DNA of 26,943 nucleotides, taken from JAYUHK01 sp043767025. GTDB taxonomy: Bacteria; Bacteroidota; Bacteroidia; Chitinophagales; Saprospiraceae. Location: contig JAYUHK010000202.1 in assembly GCA_043767025.1 (NCBI GenBank), positions 1-26,943 on the forward strand. The letters run 5' to 3'. Shown here piece after piece: positions 1 through 6,871 of the stretch; positions within the stretch are counted from its first letter, which is position 1, and every line of letters starts with the position of its first letter. The notes under the pieces were generated by a model that did not search any database, was not told where the DNA came from, and saw only the letters and a program-made list of their open reading frames with translations. The translations under genes were made by a program, and so were the position numbers.

Positions 1-288
1 TGCAACTTTTGTGATAAATTTTTTTTATTTTTTTTAAATAAAAAGTGTAAAATACTGATTGACAGAACTTTGTAAAAATTTATTTTTTTGGGAGAAATAA
101 AATAATAATTCTTTACAGCAAAGCAGACAGGCAAAAAAATCAAATATATTATAGGGTTTTATTAAATGCTTTTGCGGTATTTGCAAAAAATAGGACGGAA
201 AAGGCAACAAAAAAAAAGAGTTGCCGTAAAAAAGATGTGATTTTTACAAAAATTTATACTTGTATAGACAAAATGTAAATTATATCCG
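1..288. other. AT-rich intergenic leader upstream of secDF
   Basis: No convincing coding region on either strand. The stretch is rich in A and T runs. The only structure I see is a 6-bp perfect inverted repeat, GGCAAC (203-208) and GTTGCC (220-225), around an A-rich 11-base loop. Read on the minus strand it is followed by a short T run, so it could be a weak terminator for a gene lying left of the window, but the stem is short. No TAnnTTTG element occurs before 289. Confidence 0.6.
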
Positions 289-296
289 TACATTTG
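289..296 (+). promoter_or_regulatory. Bacteroidota -7 promoter element of secDF
   Basis: TACATTTG matches the TAnnTTTG -7 consensus of the Bacteroidota primary sigma factor. It lies 44 bases before the ATG at 341, leaving an untranslated leader of roughly 35-40 bases. No well-spaced -33 TTTG is visible; the nearest TTG is at 260-262, a 26-base spacer. Confidence 0.55.
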
Positions 297-340
297 CGGA
301 GTTTTTTTGAAAATATTTTAAAATTAAATTGAACCAACCA

Positions 341-3300
341 ATGCAGGGTAAAGGACTTATCAAATTTTTTCTAATTGCGTTAACCGTAGTTTGTCTGTGG
401 CAATATCTCTACATTCTTCCTACAAGCAAGGTAGAACGCGCCGCTGATTCATTCGCTGCATCGGCTGCCGCTAACGCTCCCGAAGCGGACAAATACACCG
501 CCGAAAAGGTAGCGCGCGTGGCTTTTTTGGACTCTATGTCCAGCGAAACGGTATTCAGTATTCCGTTGCTCAAAAAATTTACCTACCAAGAGTTGAAATC
601 TAAACAACTCAATCTCGGACTCGACTTGAAAGGCGGTATGAGCGTGGTGTTGCAGGTGGATTTGAAGGATTTTTTGAAATCTATGTCTGCCGACAATAAA
701 GATGCCGACTTCCTGAAAGCACTCGAAAGTGCGTCGGAGCGTCAAAAATCTGCTCAAACAGATTATGTAACGCTTTTTGCGGAAGAGTTTAAAAAAATAA
801 GCAATGGCAAAACGTTGGCTTCTGTTTTCAGTCGCAACGAAAGCCTCAAAGAAAGAATTAATTTTGAAACTTCGGACGCTGCTGTGCTAACAGTTATTCG
901 CCAAAAAGCAAACGAAACAGTAGATTTGACGTTCAAACGCTTGAAAGACCGTATCGACCAGTTTGGGGTTACGCAGCCCAATGTTTCGTTGGACGCTGCC
1001 CGTGACCTGATAGTCGTGGAGCTTCCGGGAGTAGATAATCCAGAGCGTGCGCGCCGTTTGCTTCAAGCTGCCGCCAAATTGGAGTTTTGGGACGTATATC
1101 GCACCACCGACGCAGGCGTAACAGGTGCTTTTATGGAGGCAGACAGCAAGCTGAAAAGATTGCTTGCGGGCGATTCGAGCGCGGTTTCGAAGGTAGATTC
1201 TATCTACGAACTAAAAAAAGATTCACTCGGTAATGTAGTTGATAGCGTAAAAGTGGCTAAAAAAGACGATGCTATGGGCGGCGGTCCGCTATTGAGCTTG
1301 CTTTCGCTCAATGCGGGAAGTGCCGAGCAGCTCATTGCGCCGCAGTCTGTGTTGGGGATTGCGGATAAAAATAAGATGAAAGCCATCAATGACTATTTGG
1401 CAAGACCAGAAGTAAAGCAACTTTTTCCGCGCGACATGGAGTTTCGTTGGTCTGCAAAGTCAATGAAAGGCGTGAAAGGAGCTACGACGAACAACTTTGA
1501 GCTGTACGGTATCAAAAAAGTACGCGGAAAAGAAGAAGCACCACTCGAGGGCGACCACGTCACCAACGCTGCGTCTAACCCAGACTCTCGCTCCGGCGAA
1601 GTAGCGGTGACGCTGAAAATGGACAATCGGGGCGCAAAAATTTGGGCAGATATGACCACCAAAGCCGCCAACGACGGCAACCGCGAAATCGCAATCGTCT
1701 TGGACGACCGCGTAATGTCTGCACCACGAGTTATCAACCCAATTACGGGCGGCGACTCTAATATTTCAGGGGATTTTACGATTCAGGAAGGAAATGATTT
1801 AGCAAATATCCTCCAAATCGGTAAGTTGCCCGCCAAGACAAGCATTATCCAAGAAGCGTTGGTGGGACCTTCACTCGGTAAAGAAAATATCGCAAAGTCA
1901 TTGTTATCAATGATTCTCGGCTTTATCGCCATCATGGTCATTATGATAGCCTACTACACCAGTGCAGGTATTATTTCGGTCATCGCTTTGATAGCCAACG
2001 TATTTTTCATCATGGGAATTTTGACCTCTATGGGGACAGTATTGACCTTGCCGGGGATTGCAGGTTTGCTCCTCACGATGGCGATGGCGGTAGATGCGGA
2101 CGTAATTATTTACGAGCGAATCAGAGAAGAAATCCGTGCAGGAAAAGAACTTTCGCAAGCCATCAAAGACGGTTTCAAAGGCTCTTACTCGGCGATTATT
2201 GACGGAAACGTGTCCAACTTGTTGGTGGCTTTCGTACTCGCTTACTACGGCTTGGGACCTATCAAAGGCTTTGCAGTCGTTTTGATAATCGGTATTATGG
2301 CATCGTTGTTCACAGCCGTTTTGGTGTGTCAGTTGATGATAGAATACTGGCTCAATAAGGGAAAAACATTGAAGTTTTCTAACAGTTGGTCAGACGGAAT
2401 TTTCTCTAACATTCACGTAGATTGGGTCGGAAAACGACGTATAGCGTATGTTGTGTCGTCTTTAATAATCTTGGCTGGGGTTGTATCTTACTTTACGCGC
2501 GGCTTCGAGTTGGGCGTAGATTTTAAGGGAGGATACTCTTACAACGTACAATTTGATAAAAATCAAAGCATCAGCAGTGACCAACTTCACGTTGCTTTGG
2601 ACAAAGCGTTCAATAGCACTACGGGCATCAAAACAGTAGATACCAGAAATACCTACAACATCACAACCAGTTATTTGGTCAATGAGCGCAACGAAGATAC
2701 GGACTCCAAAGTGCTCGCCAAACTCCACGAAGGACTCAATGAAGCACTCGGTGGAAGCCTTAAGCTGGACGAATTTAAAAAATCCGACGGCGTAGGAACG
2801 CACATCATCAGCTCCACAAAAGTAGGACCGACTGTAGCGGACGACATCAAAAGCAGTGCTTTCAAATCAATGGCTTTGGCTTTGTTTTTGGTATTCGTTT
2901 ACATCTTGGTTCGATTCAGCAAATGGCAATATTCACTCGGCGCAGTTATCTCGTTGTTCCACGACGTTTTGATAGTTCTTGCCGTGTATTCAATGTTACA
3001 TGGTATCCTTCCGTTCTCAATGGAGATAGACCAAGCCATGATAGCAGCCTTGCTTACGGTAGTCGGTTACTCCCTCAATGACACAGTCATCGTGTTTGAC
3101 CGTATCCGAGAGTTTGTGGGTATGAATGCAGGAAAATCTAAAAAATTGGTCATCAACGATGCCATCAACAACACTTTGAACAGAACGGTAATGACATCGT
3201 TCATTACTTTGGTTACGTTGTTGATGCTGTTTATTTTCGGCGGAAGTGCTATCAAAGGCTTTACATTTGCTTTGTTGATAGGCATTTTTGCAGGAACGTA

Positions 3301-3424
3301 CTCGTCTATTTTCATCGCTACTCCGATAGTAGTGGACTTGACAGGCGGCGACGAGAACTCGCCGATAGATATGGTAAAAAAATCAGAAACCGTGACAGCA
3401 GTAAAATCGGAAATTACAGCATAG
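341..3424 (+). CDS. secDF: SecDF fusion, protein translocase subunit
   Basis: Inner-membrane RND-type protein that uses the proton motive force to help SecYEG pull preproteins into the periplasm. SecD and SecF are fused in one chain of 1027 residues. I start at ATG 341 because the product then begins with a short Lys-containing segment and a first membrane helix (about residues 3-25), as in relatives; an in-frame TTG at 329 would add four residues. The signature LGLDLKGG is at about 92-99 in the SecD half and its counterpart GVDFKGG near 725 in the SecF half. Each half ends in a block of about five hydrophobic helices carrying the conserved RIRE motif (about 592 and 920). The periplasmic part of SecD has a charged insertion near 260-330. 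The gene stands alone, with its own -7 element and strong downstream terminators. All secreted proteins in this window would depend on this pathway. Confidence 0.96.
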   Translation: MQGKGLIKFFLIALTVVCLWQYLYILPTSKVERAADSFAASAAANAPEADKYTAEKVARVAFLDSMSSETVFSIPLLKKFTYQELKSKQLNLGLDLKGGMSVVLQVDLKDFLKSMSADNKDADFLKALESASERQKSAQTDYVTLFAEEFKKISNGKTLASVFSRNESLKERINFETSDAAVLTVIRQKANETVDLTFKRLKDRIDQFGVTQPNVSLDAARDLIVVELPGVDNPERARRLLQAAAKLEFWDVYRTTDAGVTGAFMEADSKLKRLLAGDSSAVSKVDSIYELKKDSLGNVVDSVKVAKKDDAMGGGPLLSLLSLNAGSAEQLIAPQSVLGIADKNKMKAINDYLARPEVKQLFPRDMEFRWSAKSMKGVKGATTNNFELYGIKKVRGKEEAPLEGDHVTNAASNPDSRSGEVAVTLKMDNRGAKIWADMTTKAANDGNREIAIVLDDRVMSAPRVINPITGGDSNISGDFTIQEGNDLANILQIGKLPAKTSIIQEALVGPSLGKENIAKSLLSMILGFIAIMVIMIAYYTSAGIISVIALIANVFFIMGILTSMGTVLTLPGIAGLLLTMAMAVDADVIIYERIREEIRAGKELSQAIKDGFKGSYSAIIDGNVSNLLVAFVLAYYGLGPIKGFAVVLIIGIMASLFTAVLVCQLMIEYWLNKGKTLKFSNSWSDGIFSNIHVDWVGKRRIAYVVSSLIILAGVVSYFTRGFELGVDFKGGYSYNVQFDKNQSISSDQLHVALDKAFNSTTGIKTVDTRNTYNITTSYLVNERNEDTDSKVLAKLHEGLNEALGGSLKLDEFKKSDGVGTHIISSTKVGPTVADDIKSSAFKSMALALFLVFVYILVRFSKWQYSLGAVISLFHDVLIVLAVYSMLHGILPFSMEIDQAMIAALLTVVGYSLNDTVIVFDRIREFVGMNAGKSKKLVINDAINNTLNRTVMTSFITLVTLLMLFIFGGSAIKGFTFALLIGIFAGTYSSIFIATPIVVDLTGGDENSPIDMVKKSETVTAVKSEITA

Positions 3425-3428
3425 TATA

Positions 3429-3453
3429 GTGCAAATTAGTTGCACACTTTTTT
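3429..3453 (+). terminator. First terminator after secDF
   Basis: Stem GTGCAA (3429-3434) pairs with TTGCAC (3440-3445) around the loop ATTAG, followed by a T run at 3448-3453. It starts five bases after the stop codon. The 6-bp stem makes it weaker than the hairpin just downstream. Confidence 0.6.
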
Positions 3454-3458
3454 ATTGG

Positions 3459-3493
3459 TCCCTTTCGGCTTCGCGTCGGGAGGGATTTTTTTT
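3459..3493 (+). terminator. Second, strong terminator after secDF
   Basis: An 11-bp stem with three G-U pairs (arms 3459-3469 and 3475-3485) closes a five-base loop and is followed by eight T residues (3486-3493). It separates secDF from the next gene, whose -7 element lies at 3526. Confidence 0.8.
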
Positions 3494-3525
3494 GAAATAA
3501 AAAAAGAAAAAATAAATAGAATTCC

Positions 3526-3533
3526 TAACTTTG
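3526..3533 (+). promoter_or_regulatory. -7 promoter element of the thioredoxin lipoprotein gene
   Basis: TAACTTTG is an exact TAnnTTTG match 28 bases before the ATG at 3562, giving a leader of roughly 22 bases. A TTTG at 3491-3494 is too far upstream (31-base spacer) to be a confident -33 box. The preceding terminator supports separate transcription. Confidence 0.6.
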
Positions 3534-3561
3534 AGAAAATTTTAATCAAATCTGTTTTTCA

Positions 3562-4674
3562 ATGAAAAAAAATATTTATCTCTTGTTGTTGTGCGCCCTT
3601 TTTGGTGCATCGTTCATCGCCTGCAATCTAAAAAAAGGTTTTGAACTCAAAGGCGCGCTCAAAAATGCTGCCAACATAGAAGCCGTCTTGGAACGTGCCG
3701 AATTTACGAATGTCGAACCCGTCGCCGTCGCGAAAGCCACCGCCGATGCGAATGGAAATTTTATTTTGAAACTCGAAGAAGGTGCAAAAACTGGAATTTA
3801 TAGGCTCAAAGTAGGTGCGAAAATGATATTTTTTGTCCTCAACGACTCCGAAAAAGAAGTCAAATTAGATGGAGATATTGCTCCGCCTTTCGATTTCAAA
3901 GTGACTGGGTCGGTAGGCACTGATACTTATTTCAAAACACTCGGTGGATTAACGAACCAAAAAATTGATTTGGCAGCCGCCAAAGCCGAAATATCTACCT
4001 GTCCGCAGCCGCTCGCGGCAGCCTTGTTGTCACTTCAAATATTAGGAAGCGATTATCTCAACACCCTTCCGCAAATGAAAGAAGTAGGGGAGAAGCTCAC
4101 AAAATCAATGCCGGGCAGCAGCTACGCCAAAGACTATGCGGAGATTTTGAGTAAAATGCAAGCTCAAGTGAATGCACAGCCAGCAGCCAAAGCAAGTATC
4201 GCGATCGGCAGTATGGCACCCGATATTTCACTCGACGGATTGGACGGAAAAAAACATACGCTTTCAGACTTGAAGGGAAAAATCGTATTGCTCGACTTTT
4301 GGGCGAGTTGGTGCGGACCTTGTCGGAGAGAAAATCCGCGCGTCGTGGAAGTTTATAAAAAATACAAAGATAGAGGTTTCACGGTGTTCAGCGTTTCGTT
4401 GGACGGCGTTGATGCCAGAACCGCCGCCTCATTTCCCGACGAAATGCTGAACCAGCAAATCGAATCTTCGCGCCAGCTTTGGAAAGAAGCGGTCAAAAAA
4501 GACGGTTTGGTTTGGGAGCATCACGTCAGCGACCTCAAAAAATGGGATTGCGTGCCTGCGGTCGCCTACGGAGTGCAGAGTATTCCCAGCACTTTTTTGA
4601 TAGGTAAAGACGGAAAAGTAGTCGCCATCAATCCACGAGAACGCTTGGAAGAAGAATTAAAAAAATTATTGTAA
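3562..4674 (+). CDS. TlpA-family thioredoxin-like lipoprotein
   Basis: Envelope-anchored thiol-disulfide oxidoreductase of 370 residues. A lipoprotein signal ends at the lipobox FIAC, making Cys21 the probable lipidated residue. Residues about 27-120 form a beta-rich N-terminal region resembling the DUF4369 domain often placed before thioredoxin folds in Bacteroidota. About 120-205 is a helical linker. The C-terminal domain (about 212-370) is an AhpC/TSA-like thioredoxin fold with the active site WCGPC at 250-254 and the expected Pro at 342 (SIPSTFLIG). Cys147 and Cys330 lie outside the active site. Family members reduce periplasmic disulfides, for example in cytochrome c maturation; the partner here is unknown and no cytochrome gene is adjacent. 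The gene has its own promoter and terminator. The family call is firm; the substrate is not inferred. Confidence 0.93.
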   Translation: MKKNIYLLLLCALFGASFIACNLKKGFELKGALKNAANIEAVLERAEFTNVEPVAVAKATADANGNFILKLEEGAKTGIYRLKVGAKMIFFVLNDSEKEVKLDGDIAPPFDFKVTGSVGTDTYFKTLGGLTNQKIDLAAAKAEISTCPQPLAAALLSLQILGSDYLNTLPQMKEVGEKLTKSMPGSSYAKDYAEILSKMQAQVNAQPAAKASIAIGSMAPDISLDGLDGKKHTLSDLKGKIVLLDFWASWCGPCRRENPRVVEVYKKYKDRGFTVFSVSLDGVDARTAASFPDEMLNQQIESSRQLWKEAVKKDGLVWEHHVSDLKKWDCVPAVAYGVQSIPSTFLIGKDGKVVAINPRERLEEELKKLL

Positions 4675-4680
4675 AAAAAA

Positions 4681-4710
4681 GCGGGGCGAAAATTTTCGCT
4701 CCGCTTTTTT
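4681..4710 (+). terminator. Terminator after the thioredoxin lipoprotein gene
   Basis: A 12-bp inverted repeat (arms 4681-4692 and 4693-4704, one G-U pair; the innermost bases must open to form a loop) is followed by TTTTTT at 4705-4710. It is preceded by an A run, so it could also work in the minus direction. Confidence 0.85.
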
Positions 4711-4875
4711 GTTTCTCACGAAGTTTACTTATTTTATTACATAAAGCGGTGAAAATTACGTTATTATAAATTAAATAAAAAATAAATATAAAAAATAAAA
4801 TTTATTACAAAAAAATAATAGATAAATTTTCTAAAATATTTTAAAAAAAGAATACAATAAATAATTTTTTTTTGA

Positions 4876-4883
4876 TATATTTG
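4876..4883 (+). promoter_or_regulatory. Promoter-like -7 element
   Basis: TATATTTG matches TAnnTTTG. It is followed by a hairpin-forming 17-base inverted repeat (4891-4907) and a 5-codon ORF starting at 4906. No annotated gene follows directly, and the surrounding DNA is so AT-rich that a chance match is possible. Confidence 0.35.
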
Positions 4884-4984
4884 TGACAAAATAGCTGCGA
4901 TAGCTATGAAAGCAGCCAAATAAGTTTTGAGCGGTGTTAATTCAATATTAAATTATCCTCAAAAGAAAAAACTTAACATTGGAA

Positions 4985-5017
4985 TTGGGATATTATTTTT
5001 TAAAGTTCTTACATTTG
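4985..5017 (+). promoter_or_regulatory. Promoter-like -33/-7 pair
   Basis: TTG at 4985-4987 and TACATTTG at 5010-5017 are 22 bases apart, within the range seen in Bacteroidota promoters. The transcript would begin near 5022 and could cover the small ORF at 5162. Confidence 0.4.
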
Positions 5018-5124
5018 TGACGGATATGATAAAGATAGGATTTTGTAGAAAGAGCGTTCAATTTTTCGAGAAACCAAATCAATAACAAGATGATTGTTGA
5101 ATGTAGTTTGCTAAACTGACGATA

Positions 5125-5157
5125 TTGGGTGAAACTCTGAAATTTTGATTAACTTTG
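5125..5157 (+). promoter_or_regulatory. Promoter-like -33/-7 pair next to a small ORF
   Basis: TTG at 5125-5127 and TAACTTTG at 5150-5157 are 22 bases apart. The -7 element is only four bases from the ATG at 5162, so a transcript from here would be leaderless for that ORF or start just inside it. Confidence 0.4.
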
Positions 5158-5161
5158 TAGA

Positions 5162-5329
5162 ATGGAGAGAATTTATTTGGACACTTCCGCAAAACACCAA
5201 CCAATTCTTGCAGAATTGCGGACAATTAGAGATAAAATTAGTAGTGAGTTGGCAGGGAAATCTGCTGAACAAATCGTTGAGTACCTAAAAACGAAGAAAA
5301 CACTACATTCAGTATCGTCTTGGCAATAA
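5162..5329 (+). CDS. Small hypothetical protein, possibly a frameshifted gene
   Basis: A 55-codon ORF with a charged helical composition (segments ILAELRTIRDKISSEL and SAEQIVEYLKTKK), the look of small antitoxin-like or regulatory proteins of Bacteroidota, but I do not recognise the family. It ends in SVSSWQ. Skipping one base in the A-rich run near 5297-5300 would continue the chain in the next frame (starting HYIQYRLGNKSARIL) to a stop at 5415-5417, giving about 84 residues. So this is either a complete 55-residue protein, a longer gene broken by an indel, or chance. No partner gene such as a toxin follows. A promoter-like pair sits immediately upstream. Confidence 0.4.
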   Translation: MERIYLDTSAKHQPILAELRTIRDKISSELAGKSAEQIVEYLKTKKTLHSVSSWQ

Positions 5330-5515
5330 GTCTGCGAGAATATTGAGCGCGAGTGGTAATTCAATAAAAAAAGATTGGTTTGTTTTAGAGCCGTCTTCAA
5401 AAAAAAACGAAGTATAGAATTAAACAAAATAGTTGGATATTTTTTGGAAAGTGTAGTCAGCCCAATTATTTTTTAGATAGACTTTTACGAATTTTTAACC
5501 GAATATTTACGACTT

Positions 5516-6805
5516 ATGAAAAAATCAAACTTTAATAGGTTTGTATGCCCACGATTTTCGTACCCCTGTGCAAAATTGTGTTCATTCCTGACTTTATGCT
5601 TCGTGTCCTCCCATTTATTTGCACAGCAAATCTCCCTTACCGCTTGCGGAACGCCTTACACTGAAAACTTCAATACCTATCTGGGTACCGGATTGAGTAT
5701 TCCAAACGGTTGGGCTACAGCTTCAGCTGCTACTGCGGTTTTTAACGGAGCAGGAAATGGCAACACCGCATCTACAACTGGCGCGGCAGCGACTACGGGC
5801 GGAAATATCGCTTACGGCAGCTCCGCAGCAGACTACGCAATGGGAACGCTGCGAAGCGGAACCACAGGCAACATCACGCTGACCGCCACCTTCGTAAATA
5901 ATACAGGAAAAACAGTCACCGACCTCACCATCGCCTACGATTTTGAGCAGTGGAGATACGCCAACACGTCGGGCTATGCAGTCACACAGACGGGACTCGG
6001 AGCTGCGGTTGTTTCTGGTTTAGACCAAGCCGGAGTCGCAGCTGGGACAAACGGTACGCCTACCGTCACGCCCAAATCAATCACGCTTTCGGGGCTGATG
6101 ATAGAGCCTTGCGCTACATTCACATTGAGTTGGATGACCACTGACATAGCGGGTTCTGACAACGGCATTGCAGTAGATAATTTTTCGATTACCCCCGCAA
6201 CTTGCTCTAATAACACAATCACGGTATCACCGTTGGCATCTACCGCTTTTTGTGTGCCGCCAGCAGGAACAACCGTTTCTGTGCCTTTTACCATTTCGGC
6301 TCTGCCGAGCAAATTTTTAGCTTCTAATACATTCACTGCCCAACTTTCTAACGCAGCAGGTAGTTTTGCCACTCCGACTACTATCGGGACGCTGGCTGGA
6401 AATGCGGCGGGAACCATCACAGCGATTATTCCTGCGGGTTTGCCAGACGGCACGGGCTACCGAATACGAGTTATATCTTCTTGTGCGTCCGTCAATGTCG
6501 CGCCCAATATCATCGACAACGGTGTTAATATTATTATCGTAAATCAACCTGTCATTACGTCAGCCGTCCAAAGCTGCGTAGCTGGAGCAGGCACTGGGCG
6601 TATCGTCATCACAGCAACAGGAAGTAATTTAGAATATTCCATCAATGGTAGTACTTATGTTGCTTCTAATATTTTTAGTAGTTTAGCAGACGGAACATAT
6701 TCGGTTTTTGTCCGCAGCACTTTGCTAACAACTTGCGCAGCAACGCAAAGCGGAATAGTAATTAATTGTTCATGCACGGCAAATTTCGGAACGTTTCCGT
6801 GGTAA
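5516..6805 (+). CDS. Secreted beta-rich protein upstream of the giant adhesin
   Basis: Secreted protein of 429 residues with unknown function. A signal peptide of about 36 residues ends in HLFAQ. Residues about 45-230 resemble a jelly-roll domain common in Bacteroidota exoproteins: it opens with a TENFNTY motif and closes with DNGIAVDNFSIT. Two Ig/SprB-like beta units follow (about 235-345 and 350-420); the last includes LEYSINGSTYVAS and DGTYSVFVR. Composition is rich in Thr, Ala, Gly and Asn. The chain stops at TANFGTFPW with no T9SS sorting domain, so it is either not a T9SS cargo or is C-terminally truncated. The giant repeat gene begins 66 bases downstream on the same strand with no terminator between, so the two are probably co-transcribed. 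Similar CSC-containing segments occur in both proteins. Confidence 0.85.
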   Translation: MKKSNFNRFVCPRFSYPCAKLCSFLTLCFVSSHLFAQQISLTACGTPYTENFNTYLGTGLSIPNGWATASAATAVFNGAGNGNTASTTGAAATTGGNIAYGSSAADYAMGTLRSGTTGNITLTATFVNNTGKTVTDLTIAYDFEQWRYANTSGYAVTQTGLGAAVVSGLDQAGVAAGTNGTPTVTPKSITLSGLMIEPCATFTLSWMTTDIAGSDNGIAVDNFSITPATCSNNTITVSPLASTAFCVPPAGTTVSVPFTISALPSKFLASNTFTAQLSNAAGSFATPTTIGTLAGNAAGTITAIIPAGLPDGTGYRIRVISSCASVNVAPNIIDNGVNIIIVNQPVITSAVQSCVAGAGTGRIVITATGSNLEYSINGSTYVASNIFSSLADGTYSVFVRSTLLTTCAATQSGIVINCSCTANFGTFPW

Positions 6806-6871
6806 TTTTTTTTTAAAAATAACTCAAAAAACAATTCTTTAAAAAAAAACGATTTTATCCAAAATATTACG

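Larger units (their letters stand above)
4711..5161. other. Very AT-rich non-coding region with promoter-like elements
   Basis: About 450 bases without a convincing gene. The first 165 bases are almost pure A/T. Two TAnnTTTG elements inside it share the longer word ATTTGTGAC. A small inverted repeat ATAGCT/AGCTAT lies at 4891-4907. After the elements come two tiny ORFs, 5 codons at 4906-4923 and 19 codons at 5026-5085, neither recognisable. A small regulatory RNA is possible but there is no terminator hairpin to define one. Confidence 0.5.

Noticed and set aside
3562..4674. Thioredoxin gene as part of an operon with secDF
   Set aside because: Two terminator hairpins and a separate -7 element lie between them.
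4906..5085. Two tiny ORFs (5 and 19 codons) after promoter-like elements
   Set aside because: Too short to judge, no family resemblance, and stop-free stretches of this size are expected by chance.
5173..5427. An 84-codon minus-strand frame over the small ORF region
   Set aside because: The product is rich in Phe, Leu and Ser without a recognisable signal or domain, and the plus-strand frame has better protein-like composition and a nearby promoter-like element. It cannot be fully excluded.
5974..6453. A 159-codon minus-strand frame opposite the 429-residue protein gene
   Set aside because: Its Ala/Val/Pro-rich product mirrors the Thr/Ala/Gly-rich sense strand and no start signals are seen.
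6806..6871. Frameshift joining the 429-residue and 4000-residue proteins
   Set aside because: The gap is A/T-rich non-coding DNA, and the second protein starts with its own signal peptide, so they are two separate secreted proteins.
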